From NCBI GenBank assembly GCA_035610365.1, contig CM069432.1, forward strand, positions 80,418,520 through 80,482,519: DNA of 64,000 bases. The letters run 5' to 3'. Both the position numbers and the translations under genes were made by a program. Positions within the stretch are counted from its first letter, which is position 1. Each line of letters begins with the position of its first letter. The DNA is from Aquatica leii (Eukaryota > Arthropoda > Insecta > Coleoptera > Lampyridae). The notes below the pieces were generated by a model, which was not told the origin of the DNA, searched no databases, and saw nothing but the letters and a program-made list of their open reading frames with translations. Below are positions 48,786-60,069 of the stretch, piece by piece.

Positions 48786-49419
48786 TATACCTATGCTATA
48801 TACAATAAATAAATGTTTTTCCAATTCAATATGTAGAAAAGGAAAAAGATGACTACCTCCTACATATATTACAGCCATCTAAAAGGAACATTCCGTTGCG
48901 GATGCGCAAAAATGTCCTATAACGACATCGTAGGGATACACACAGTTGTGACAGAAGCACGTCCCATAAATGTCCCTAGAACGTACACAAGACCAAAATG
49001 GGATGATTTTGGGACATTCAGTGATCCGCAACATCATGTCTCAGGGACATCGTTGTGTTGGTTGGGTTACTAACTGATTAATTCAAAAACTTCATATTTT
49101 AGTTTAGAAATTGCTGAAAAAGTTAAGAAAAACTGTATGTTTAAGTAGCATTACAATGTAATTTTTATTTCACAGTAGCCGCATAAACACTAGAAAAAAT
49201 GGGTTAGAAAGATGCCAATAAACATAAGCACAGAATGAATGAAAATACGTTTTTTATATTTAAAATGTTTTTTTATATGTGGACATTGTATGTTAAGTTT
49301 GTAAATTTTTTTATTAATTACATTAAAAATGATAATAGCATTGAATGCAATTAACCTGTGTTAGGTTACTAACATTGCCAATGCACAGTCTTGTGCATAG
49401 ATAATTTAATTTTTTACAA
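48786..49419. other. Intervening sequence with gggaca-type repeats
   Basis: The open frame 48849-49073 is not recognised. Several gggaca/tgtccc words between 48910 and 49050 suggest another small repeat. The rest is AT-rich. Confidence 0.4.
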
Positions 49420-50110
49420 GATCAGATAATAGATCATTTCCATTTTTTTATCTAGATAACGATTAAGATAAAAGTTCGAGAATTTATCTAGATAATAGAT
49501 AAGATAATCTATAATTTACATAGATAATACGATAGATGATTCCATCAAACAAGTACAGCACGTAATTTTAATTGATTGTTACCATTTAACTATCATCATA
49601 CACATAAATATACAATATGATCTCAGAATAAATACCAATTTGTTTATTATTAAATTTCCTAATTAAAACTGAAAGACAAATTGAAAAAAAATGAAAATCG
49701 AAGAAAGACATGACAAAAACTTTATTGATTTAACGAGTAACTTGAGTTGTGTTATGTATATCTCGTATTGTATGTATTTACGCTCAGTCATGTGAGTTTA
49801 TTAGGTCTGTCAGCAGGAGAGCTGCAAAAATGCAAAACATCTACATCAATTATTTATCAGGTTTTAGCGATCTGGACCGTACTACATTACCACTTACACT
49901 ACCAACTATATCATTTTTAAAAATATAAAAATTACAAAAAAGGAAATTTAAACTAAAAAAATGATGGTAATTTAAAAAAATCATCTAGATAATTTCATGG
50001 TAGATAACAGAAAAATCATCTAAGATAATCAATTAGATAATATTCAATACTTTTATCTAGATAAAGAAAAATATAATGCAAAATTATCTAGATAAGTTAT
50101 CATATGCAAT
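49420..50110. repeat. Cluster of ttatctagataa palindromes
   Basis: Two groups of the 12-bp palindrome ttatctagataa and its gata/tatc halves lie at about 49420-49545 and 49975-50105, flanking 430 bp without them. Such subterminal palindrome arrays occur in hAT-type non-autonomous elements; the same words are also GATA-factor binding motifs. No terminal repeats could be fixed. Confidence 0.5.
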
Positions 50111-50152
50111 ATCATAAGTGTTTGTAAAATTATCGATAATGAGACACTTTAT

Positions 50153-50238
50153 TGACAGAAACGAAAAATGTGTTGCCTAATAATTACCCGAGCGTGAAAC
50201 GCGAGGGTGATTACGTTTTGGCAACACATTTTGAGTTC
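50153..50238. repeat. Hairpin element, 86 bp
   Basis: The arms aaaatgtgttgcc (50165-50177) and ggcaacacatttt (50220-50232) are exact inverses. Imperfect pairing extends outward (gacagaa/ttctgtc) and inward (cgagcgtgaaacgcgagg centre). It looks like a very short MITE or solo hairpin. Confidence 0.7.
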
Positions 50239-51744
50239 TGTCCAGGTGTCGAAATTCAAATAATTATTACTCGAAAAAAGCAAAAAAGTGATTTATTGTC
50301 ATAATAATTATTAGTGACGTTAGAAAATAAGTCGAGCCAAAACGTGGCATGGTTGACGTTTATGAATTTTTGAATTTAGAGCGTTTTTATGGTTACTTAT
50401 ACGTTTTTATGGTTTTATCGTATTTAAAAATTATTGAACGGGTTTACGTTCAAGAGAAAAATTTTAGGCTTCGTTCAGCTGTTGGTAGCCTGTAAAATTC
50501 TTTGTTATTTACTTATCTTATGCTTATGCTTTGTTAATTGCTTATCTACGTTTTTTATATAAAGCGTTCTGCTTTCTTAATTGTACTAGGTTTTTAGCTT
50601 TCTTACTTACTGATCTATTTTTTTTTAAATTAAGCATTTAACTAATTTTATTGTGTTTAACCATCGTTATTAATATTTTATTTTATTATTTATTTATTCA
50701 TTTATGCATATATGTATATAAGTACATTGATAAATTAAACATAAGTATCTGCTAATAAATACAATGTTTTTAATTTCTGCTCTAAAACTAAAACAAATTA
50801 GAACGTAAACGAATAAAGTTTGAATTTGCATTAAAACATAAAAGAACAAGTTTTTAGCGTTGTTGTTTAACCTACCCACTATAAAGTACAATTTGTGTAA
50901 CATTGTCACTGACCCATCTAAAACAGAAATAAATCTTTATTTGTGAAAAAAAAGTGTAAAGTCTTACTGTATTAAATATGTATATAAAACATGGTAGCGA
51001 TTCTTTTAATGTTTTGATGTAGAAATAGTGCAAGTTAAGTTAAAACATACATAAGTGTTAATATAATTATATAATAATTTAATTCAAACAATACTACTTA
51101 AGATAATTAAATGTAGAACTATTTCCAATAAATTCATAAACTTAAACATGAAAGCATAATAAAATTTGTGTTTAGAAATCAATCATTTTTGTAAAATAAT
51201 TAAACAGTTACATCATAAGTTTAGATTTATATTTAGTTTTATTTTTTTTTATTGTATTTTAATTTTTTAGTTGTAAGATGTAAAATATTATTATCATTAC
51301 AGTTAAATAGTAAAAATATACACACTGGTTAAAAAAGATTATTTATAAGTACTTCACTACTTTATTTAAAGCATTTTTTTTGGCAGACACAAATGTTTAA
51401 TTCATACCTACACAATTATAAAAACTTATTCTTCTAAAGTTTAAAATTTGGTTTAGTTACAAATTGATATTTTGACGTTTTAAAAGTTTTTAGTTGTTTG
51501 TTTAAATTTGTTATTTTTTTTACGTGCTGATAAAACTTTTTAAGGTAAAGTGCAAAACAGTGGTTACTTTGTTTACCACATTGACACTGTACACACCCAA
51601 AAGACATTTATATCTTTGTACATATTTAATAGATGTTACGGTAAACTGTTCTTTTTAATCTTCCTAACTTTATTATTTAACAACGTTTCTTCTTACCTTT
51701 GTAAACTCTTCCTTTACGGTAACGTTTTGTGCTACTTCAGCCAA
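50239..51744. other. AT-rich stretch, nothing recognised
   Basis: No gene. An inverted pair of aataattatta at 50260-50310 is the only local structure. Confidence 0.5.
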
Positions 51745-52590
51745 AAAAATTAATAAAGAAAGTGGACATTTTACACTCAAACATACGAAAAATTACAATA
51801 AACATTAAATACAATAGTCAAGTAATTAAAATTAATTCAGTCTGTGAAACAACGGAAAAAACGAAAATAGAGAAAGAAAGTATTAAGAATGAGATGTTGG
51901 AATATACAATTTTGGAACTAAATTTTACAGGAACTTAGTTTGAAATTGTATAGAAACAATATAGACATACGCTATATTTCAGAGATAAAAAAAGAAAAAA
52001 TACGCTACGTGGACTACACTCAAGGCGAAGTAGAAAAGAAGAATGAGAAACAAGTATATATATATATATATACTGATTTAACGAGAATATGAATTAGCAC
52101 TAGACAATGTTGTATATATAAACTAAAAATTTATAACAGTAAACCTAAGAATGGAGACTAAAACACTGCGTATAATAGTAGTGTAGGTACTAGACGAAAA
52201 CAAACCTAGACAAGATTCCAATTTTACTGATGATAGATTTCAATGCAAAGGTTGGAAGTGATTTAATACCATAATTAAAACAACAAAATGACGATATAAT
52301 AATTAACCTGTGCGTTGACAATAATCTGAGAATTAACTCATTACGATGAAATGAAATACAAGTGCACGTGGTACAATAGGAGAGAAAACTGTTTGGTTGT
52401 AGATTATATAATTTCAAAAAGAAAACGAACATCTACATTCAACTCAAATCCTAAACATAAGAACGTTAAACGCCGCAAAAATAAACAGTAGCCATAAAAT
52501 TGTACTAGCTAAAATCCGTCATTAAAAGAAGAAAACCCGAATGCATAAATTAGCTTAAAAGAAAACGACGAGTACAACAGTATATACTGC
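51745..52590 (+). pseudogene. LINE endonuclease (EN) fragment
   Basis: Broken frames read RYISEIKKEKIRYVDYTQGE (51975-52035), then near 52200-52300 DKIPILLMIDFNAKVGSDL. This is the MGDFNAKVG motif of the apurinic-type endonuclease of non-LTR retrotransposons, with its metal-binding Asp and Asn. INLCVDNNLRINSL, KCTWYNRR and VVDYIIS follow, matching the N-LxxxNT and YTW...SxIDYII motifs. The SDH motif and the RT are missing. Several stops. Confidence 0.8.
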
Positions 52591-52623
52591 AAAACCAAAT
52601 ACAAGAAGAGTATAAAGTTATAA

Positions 52624-52715
52624 TGCTCCGGTGTAGCTCAGCTGAGTGTAGAGTGTTGGCATCAACTGTTAATTAACGGTAAACTAGTTAAATACAAGTT
52701 TATTAAATGATGAGT
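52624..52715 (+). repeat. tRNA-derived SINE head (candidate)
   Basis: gctccggtgtagctcagctg starts at 52625, and tagctcagctgag (52634-52646) is a near-consensus tRNA A box. A degraded B box (agttaaatac, 52686-52695) follows at roughly the expected distance. It does not fold into a complete tRNA, so a SINE or a pseudo-tRNA is more likely than a working gene. Confidence 0.5.
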
Positions 52716-53287
52716 AACAGTATTTACCACAAAAAAAATATTTGATTTGTTTTATTCCGATTAGTTTCGGTTAGGTCCACTAGATAGCGTTACTTTTATT
52801 TTTTTTGTTCATTTTAGCATTGAGTAATAATTTAAGAAGAGGCGCAACTAGTGTGTTAAAAATCGTACTGTAGTTTTATCTCTCTTGTTTCTCTTTTTTT
52901 TTACCCGTCTGTACCCCCTCTTTTCATAAACTAATAGACTAAGACCTGCTGCCATCTGCAAAATCGTGGTTTCTATTTTGCGAACTTACTTATTTCTTAT
53001 GAAGTACCAGTTAGAACCTTTTGTTATATTTGTGTTTACTTTACCGTTTACCTGTTCAAAACAGGTTAATATCATAAACAATAGCTTGTATTGTTACGAC
53101 ACAAGTCAATGTCAAATAAACTTAAACAATATCATGCTTTATATTTAAGAAAACAAAAATATGTATATTCAAATATTTATTTATTTTTGTAAAATATAAA
53201 TCGAAAACATAGAAATAACTAAAACAATGCAAATTAAATTAAAAGAAAATTGTTATGGGGATTTATTGTTATTATTCGTCAATTTTT
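52716..53287. other. AT-rich stretch, nothing recognised
   Basis: No gene; a 60-codon open frame at 52966-53148 is unidentified. Confidence 0.5.
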
Positions 53288-54232
53288 AAAATTATTCAAA
53301 TTACCAGTCCACCAATAATAAATTATAAAACTTATAAAAAGTTAAGATTACAAAAAGAATGTTAACTTACATTTTTCGAACAATCTCAAATCTAAAAATT
53401 TGTAACTAGATAATTAAAAAAATGTAAGTTTTACAAAATGTTAAATGTTAATTATTTTAAAAAAGGAAGATGGTGCAATTTAGAAACAAATATAAAAAAA
53501 TTTAGGTTTAAAATCGTAATTGAAATTGGTTTGCTAGTTCAACAAAAAATTATTTGATATTTTAATATAAATGAACTGTAGTAATTGAAGAATTTCCCAG
53601 TGAGCAAATTGCAGCTAAAACCGGGTTTTTTATAACTACTTTAGCTTTTAAAGTTACTCTTTAGAACACTTTTAAGTGGTTTGTGAAAAAACTAAAGCCT
53701 CCATGAAGCGTTTAAGTAGCTAAAAATTCCTCAGTTATGTTGATACAGCTCTTTGTGGTACTAGCAAAGTTTTAAAGAAGCTCTAAAGGAACTGTAAACC
53801 ACCTTTCAGAAACAACTATACAGCTTAAATAGCTTTATTTTTACTACCTTTAAGTAGCTTAAAAATTAAATAAATATTTCGTTAGAAAAAGAAATCTTGA
53901 AATCGTTACCTTTACTTAATTTCTTAAAAATTGAGAAAAGTGATAAAGGAGAACCCATTGAAAACCTAGATTTTGTTTAAAAATTGATTATCAAATTTAT
54001 CACTTATTTTTACTGAAATCTTCTTAAACAATTTAGAAAGTAAATATATTTCTGAACACCAAATTTTCTACAAAAATAATATTTTGGAAAAGATATGTTG
54101 ATGACATTTTTTGTATTTAAAAAGGTTGTAAACATTTTTTGTAGATTTTCTGAAGATGAGCATCATTATTTTAAAGCTCGAAACATATGTAAACGAATTT
54201 GTTATTAGTGGACTGGTAATTTAAATAATTTT
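53288..54232. repeat. 945-bp unit with 37-bp terminal inverted repeats
   Basis: 53288-53324 and 54196-54232 are inverse copies (about 3 mismatches), sharing ttaccagtccac and its complement. The interior holds a Penelope-like RT piece and, at 53590-53870, a segment with cccagtgagcaaattgcag and repeated agctttaaag words that looks like a separate small insertion. Confidence 0.7.
53890..54190 (+). pseudogene. Penelope-like element reverse transcriptase fragment
   Basis: In frames: SLIFTEIFLNNLESKYISE (53998-54055), the PLE motif after GSPLSP, then IIFWKRYVDDIFCI (about 54078-54119) with the catalytic YVDD, in the W-RYVDD context typical of Penelope-like RTs. At 54150-54187, ttctgaagatgagc and gctcgaaac resemble the tail motif of the same group. 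The N-terminal RT motifs and GIY-YIG endonuclease are not seen. Confidence 0.75.
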
Positions 54233-54944
54233 AAATTAAAATTAATGTTAAATTTCTGAAAGAATAATTGACCAATTAATCCTTTAAAAGGATTTTTGAC
54301 GGAGAATCCATTTGTATCACTATGTTGCTTAGTTTAGTCAAAACTTAACGGCTTGACGAATTTGAGAACACACTGTGGTCGTTCCGATATCTTCAAAATA
54401 TTATAGGACGTATCTTCAACTATAAAACATATATTAAAAAAATTACGTATTATTGCTTGTCTACTTATACCTTCGTTTAGTGAACTGGAGCTGTAGAAAG
54501 AATAAATTTATTCGTCTTCACGATCGTCATCAATAAATAACAATCGACGTTTTCTTCCATATGTTTGAGAAACTACTACATTTGACTATCTTAGGTTGAT
54601 GTTCATATCAACAATTACAGCTTCTGTAAAAAATTATACTAAATAAGCCCAAAAAGTAAAAAAAAATTAAGTTGTTAGTATTTTAAAAATAAAGTTTTGA
54701 AAATGCAATTAGTATTAGTATTTTCAAAATTTTTGCGATTTTTTTAAACAATTGTAAAATATTTTATGTATTGTTGGATTTGTATTGAAGTGCTTTCAGC
54801 ATGTTAAAATAAACATAAAAATTTTGTTTATAATTTTTTTATTTTTTTAAAAACTAAGTATTTTATTAGACAAGGTGCTAAGAAATGCTGCCCTAACATT
54901 TACAAAAACGATATTTTTATTCGACATGCCAACATCAACAAAAA
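54233..54944. other. AT-rich stretch, nothing recognised
   Basis: No gene or repeat recognised. Confidence 0.5.
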
Positions 54945-56050
54945 ACATTTAAAGCAATGGCCAGAGCGATTATGCAATTACGATGAATCGATCATTATGC
55001 AAAATAATGATCGCGATATCGAGCGTCTGTACAATAACGATCGCAATCATTGATCGCTTATAAAATAACAATTGCGGTTGGGGAAAAGGAATTAATACTT
55101 TTATTTGTCGCATAAACAAAAAAAGCTAAAATTACACTATAATATTTACTTTAATAAATGTATAATAAACTTTAAGTATGCAGGTAGTTCACGGAAAATC
55201 GTAAAATTTTATGTAAGTAGGTAAATAACTCCCTTTGCTCTTTTCCTCGTAAGAATAAAAAAGTAACATGAATTTAAACATTGAATTATATTTTTTTTGT
55301 TTACAGAAATTTAACAATGCATTCTTTTCAAAGAGAATTAGAAAACTCTTCTAGGAAAGAACGTTTGTAAAATTTGTGTCACACATTCAGCATTTAGGGA
55401 AAAACCTAGCTTTAGATAAACACCAAGGTAAATCATAAAACACAGGAAGTTAAAAACAATAAGCATTAACTACAAATGACAATACGTATTTGAAAAGAAT
55501 TGCAAATTTATTTTTAATACATAAATCTTATGTTTGAGACAAATATCAACACGAGTTATGACTAATTACTCAACAATCTTTCAGGGTCAATTTCAAATAG
55601 AAACATTTAATTTACGAAAGAACGACACTTATTTTTTAATATGTTGTTTATTAATGCTTTAAACTATTTGTTCGTAAGTTTGCATCAGAATTCAAATAGC
55701 ACGTCATGTCGAAAAAAAAAACATCACAGTAGTATCTATTTTCTGTGAATTTTTGTAAATATGTATTTTTTTTAAATCTAAATATGAATAAATTTTAATT
55801 AATTTATTGTTTAGAAACAATATTAAAAAATACTTAGATATGTTGATTTTCAATACTCCAAACGTTATTGTATCCCGGAAAACGAAAATCGAATGTTTAT
55901 GGCTAGATTTATGACTAACTTTACACGAGCGACTTTTTAGCAACAGTCGATTACTAATTAATTCTAAATACCATGATTGCGATCATTGATCGTAGAAAAT
56001 AATAGCGATCTCAGCTACTGATTTACAGTAATTATTTTAAGTTATTGTAC
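54945..56050. repeat. Region bounded by gatcgc-rich patches
   Basis: 54960-55075 and 55970-56020 share words such as atcattgatcg and gatcgc. The first contains the exact palindrome cgatcattat-gcaaa-ataatgatcg. About 0.9 kb of AT-rich non-coding DNA separates them. Possibly the two ends of one element, in direct orientation. Confidence 0.45.
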
Positions 56051-57270
56051 AATTATGCAATAAGAAGAAGAAGAAGAATCCGGACAAGGAGATTCTCCGA
56101 TGCTAATTTAAACCATTTTTAAACGTTTGGTAGAAAAAATTTAAAAATATTTACCTGATTGAAGGTGTAGAACAAGAACTGCAGTGTGTTTAAAATTTCC
56201 TTTGTTGTTATACATTATCTACGAAGATGCTTCTCATAAATCTTCTTTTGTTTTAAATCTTCCAAGTCCATTGTGGCAATGTTTATATTTCCACAGTTTT
56301 TCTAACATTCTTTAGCACGCACTTTATCACTAATAAAAACTTAAGAAAACTAGTACCTTTGTTTTCGGTATTATTATTTTAACAATTAATATAAACACAA
56401 CCGTGATCTGTAACTTTTCCCATTTTAAAAATAAATCAATAATATATTTACACTTAAACTAAACAAAAGTTCAAACAAACATTACTACTACTAGAATTTC
56501 AAAAATCGTATCGCAATGTTAACCCAAGAAAAACTTTCAATTCAATTCCGAAGTTTACAAGTCGACAGACACGCAAGAACTGAAAAATCTCGATCCAATA
56601 CGAACGTGGCGACCTCTATATCTCGATCCAAGCAGTCGATACGATATCGCCCCTTAAGTTGCATTTCTTCTTACATTTATTATTCAATGATTTTAGTGAA
56701 TGTAATGTAACAAATTTAGAATTTATCATTAACACGAAATAAAAATGACGGTATTATTTTTCAAAATGATATTAATGAGGTAAACGTTAATAGGTATTAA
56801 CAAGCGTGGATTAGAGTGACTGGGCGTTTAAGTCTTATTTACTTTAAGTAAATATTGTGTCAGTGAGGTTCATAATAAACGCCGGTAATAAAGAGTACAG
56901 CTTAATTCGGAGCTTATCAAACAGGTAATTATAAACAAATTTTAAAATAAAAATGTGAACTTATAAGTGATTATTAGAAATACAGGGTGTGATTGAAAAT
57001 TTAAGTTCACTCGGCTTTGGAAGTTGATATCGAAGATTGCAGATACAGGTACAATAAATTAATTATGTTATTAAAAGTTTTATCTGGCTAATCCAAGTAC
57101 AGGAGGTTTGTTTACACGGTGATGCTTTTCACGTTCTTGTTACGACAATATTCTCGAAAAAAAACCAAACAAAATTATCCGAGCAACAGGGCAATAACTG
57201 GTTGAATTTTTTAGAAGGTAAGTTAACGACCTACATTAAACAAAGCACAGTAGACCTTGTGGCACTTTAA
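56051..57270. other. Intervening sequence, no gene recognised
   Basis: A short gaa repeat is at 56065-56078. A region near 56510-56660 has cgatac/cgatcc words and an unidentified 64-codon frame. tacagggtgtg at 56981 is a phrase common at insect element ends. Confidence 0.4.
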
Positions 57271-57284
57271 GCGGTACATCTTAT

Positions 57285-57955
57285 TTCGACGCGGCCACTT
57301 CGACACTTCGACTTCGACACCGCCGCTTCGACGCCAGATCGTTTCGACGCGACATTATCTTGACGCGACATCATCTCGACGCGAGATCATCTCGACGCGA
57401 CCTCATCTCGACGAGAACTCATCTTTGAAATCATGAATTTTGTATTTTTGATTCATTGAAGGTTATGGTAATTTTTTTAATGTAATGTAAGTATCGGCTT
57501 GTATGTAAGGGTACTTATTTTATTTAGTTATAAAAAAATGCAATATAGGTTATTAAATAGGTAAAAGACAACAAGGAAAATATAGGTACATAATATAAAG
57601 ACCTGATTTGATACTATGGCAATAAAGTGATGATGTTAGAATACCTTAGAGGCATCGCACACAATTTTCGCATTGATTAAGATGCATATTGTTACTTATT
57701 TTTTATTATATCTATAATTATTTCTTAATATATATTTGAATCTGGTTTCGAAATACCTTACTTTTAGTTTGAAGTAAAGGCGGTATTGCGGTGTGTTCTA
57801 GCATTGGGATGAGCTCGCGTCGAAATGAACTCGCGTCGAGATGATCTCGCGTCAAGATGAGCTCGCGTCGAAATGATCTCGCGTCGAAACGACGGTGTCG
57901 AAATGGATGCGTCGACGTGGTCGCGTCGAAACGAGCTGCTTCGTAGTGGAGGTAG
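57285..57955. repeat. Foldback-like inverted repeat 3
   Basis: Left arm 57285-57425 and right arm 57785-57950 are arrays of a 16-bp GC-rich unit (gcgacatcatctcgac and inverse forms such as gatgatctcgcgtcga), facing each other over about 360 bp. The arms align along their length as inverse copies, including the irregular inner units (tcgacacc, cgacgc), so they derive from one palindromic event. No coding capacity in the core. Confidence 0.8.
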
Positions 57956-58129
57956 TTTACGCGCTGTGGGATCAAACTTCACGCGTATGTGCTGCAAATT
58001 CTTACACAAACCAAATTCAAATACGCTTCTAAAATCCAGTTTATTACAAAGTAAAAGAAGCATAGAAAAAATTATAAATGAAGTGACTACAAGTCCCAAA
58101 AGTAGCATTAGGTTTCAAAAAACCTCTAC

Positions 58130-58265
58130 GGAAAAACAAACGAAAACATAGCCTTGGTATAACAAAACAGTAAAGCAACTAACCAAAGAAAAAAGAGTAG
58201 CATACGAAAATTACATCTCAGTAAAATTAGCAAAAAAATACGAAGAGTATGAGCAAGTGCAAAAT
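58130..58265 (+). pseudogene. LINE endonuclease-RT linker fragment
   Basis: The frame from 58151 reads PWYNKTVKQLTKEKRVAYEN, then YISVKLAKKYEEYEQVQNM, matching the conserved PWWNxEVKxxIxxKKxAxxxY...EY linker between endonuclease and RT of non-LTR elements. Similarity stops near 58265; the downstream RT is found again from 60230. Confidence 0.75.
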
Positions 58266-60065
58266 ATGATACGACCACCAACGAGTGGACGTAAAGGTTG
58301 GGGTTGGACTGCCGCGGCTAACTTCGCAGTGGAGACGGCGTGGGCGATCTGAATGAAGCAATGAATATAACTGGGCGCCAAGAGGTTGAGTACCCGTTCC
58401 AAACCCTTCCAAAACGTTGCGGTTTTTGACACACCACCAACCCCTAAACGGGTGTCACACAAATATATTGTTCTATGCAGGGCAAAATAAAAGAAAACAA
58501 CGCTAACATACACATTCATATAATAAGACATTCAAATGTAAATAATAAATGAACATAATAGCAAATTTGCCACCTTTAGGTGAAGATCCACCCGAGCGGG
58601 GTCACGAGTCGCGTACGATTTATAATTAATTGACAAAAAAAATAATCCAAAGCGACAACCGTAGCTTACGTAAGCAGCGATAGCGCGAATTGCGTAATAG
58701 ATCAAATGTAGCGACGCGCCACTAACGCGCGAATGCAACATTCGCCCAACCGGAAGACAAATTGCAGTTTAAAAAAATAAACAAAAGAACTGATATAAAT
58801 TGAATGTAATACTAGATGCTATATGAACAACGACTTAAATAACTAAACTTTACAATGTGCTTTAGAATAAAATTAATAAAAGCAGTCGAATAGCATAATC
58901 TTACAATTGATAATGCAAAAAATTACTTAATTCAGTAACGAACGATAATAAGGCGGTGGCGTCCGATTAATTTTCCTTTTTCGTAAATAAAAATAGGAAA
59001 ATGCCTGACCTTAAAGTAGATTTCCATAAAATTTCCGTTGATAAAATTACCAGATGGCGGCTGATTAATACGTCAAATAGCAGTATTAAGGATGAAATTT
59101 TATGCCCTGGGAAAGGACCCTAAAAGTATAAAATTATGACGATATACGTTGTAACATAATTAAAGCGTTTTGCGACCTACCTCGAGAGGGTACGTTGTAA
59201 AACCCAAAAATACGATAAAAAAAAAAGCCACGTGGATGCGACAGTGATCCTCAATTAAATGAGTTTTTCTTACTCTAAATCTCAATTTCCACACGATTAG
59301 TAAGAAATAATTGTACAATGATCCGTAAATCCTGAATAATTCAGAAGGCATTAATTCAATTCAAATAGCCCTAAAAGATGAACCATGTACATGCCAACAC
59401 CACTTTTTGGCTAATAAATGCTCACGTAAAGAAAAGAAGAATGTTTCAAAAAAACTCGGGTTAAAAGGTCTCAGAAACCGCCAAAAATAAATCAGTGCCG
59501 TGCTTAAATGTGGTACAAAAGTATCGAAAAATAAATCGGAAATAGCAAGTTAAAAAAGGTTTTAAATTAGAGGTAATTACTAAACAGCACTGGGATATAA
59601 AATAAGAAACAACATAATAACAGAATTTACAAAACTTTCCGAGAAAATGCCTTGTGAAAAATGTCGTCGATGCGCACAACTCTGGCAAGTCAAATTTACC
59701 AATGGTTGATTACGAACGTCGCCGAATTCAATTCGGTTTAGACTCGAAATCCAAATGAAAAATAAAAATGGCGTATTTACAATTGCAAAACAATATAACT
59801 AATTTCGAAAACGGAACAAAATCTTAACGAAAAATATCTAAGCTAATGGAAAATTAACATTAATAATTTACGATATGTAACAATAATCAGCAAATGTTAT
59901 GTAGGTAAGTGTAAGGATGAGGTCAATGCCATAAATATAAAGATAAACAAGTTTCCTTATAAATTTTAGGTTCAAAACACAAAATTAACCATACTGTTAA
60001 TTACAAAAAATTAACAAGAACACACAAAACGCTATTTCAATTAGAACTCAAAATAAAAATTAGAA
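58266..60065. other. 1.8-kb insertion-like segment of different composition
   Basis: This segment separates two LINE pieces that are in the same orientation and correct order. It is less AT-rich at 58270-58760, with ccgcggctaac, cgggtgtcacac and gcgcgttagtggcgcg patches. Its open frames resemble no protein I know. It could be an LTR fragment or another non-autonomous element; no ends could be fixed. Confidence 0.45.
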
Positions 60066-60069
60066 AACA

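Noticed and set aside
52052-52075. ta microsatellite (gtatatatata run)
   Set aside because: Short simple repeat, ordinary in AT-rich DNA.
58441-59060. LTR with primer-binding site at tggcggctgattaa
   Set aside because: No matching second LTR, no polypurine tract and no retroviral-type protein nearby; the resemblance is too short.
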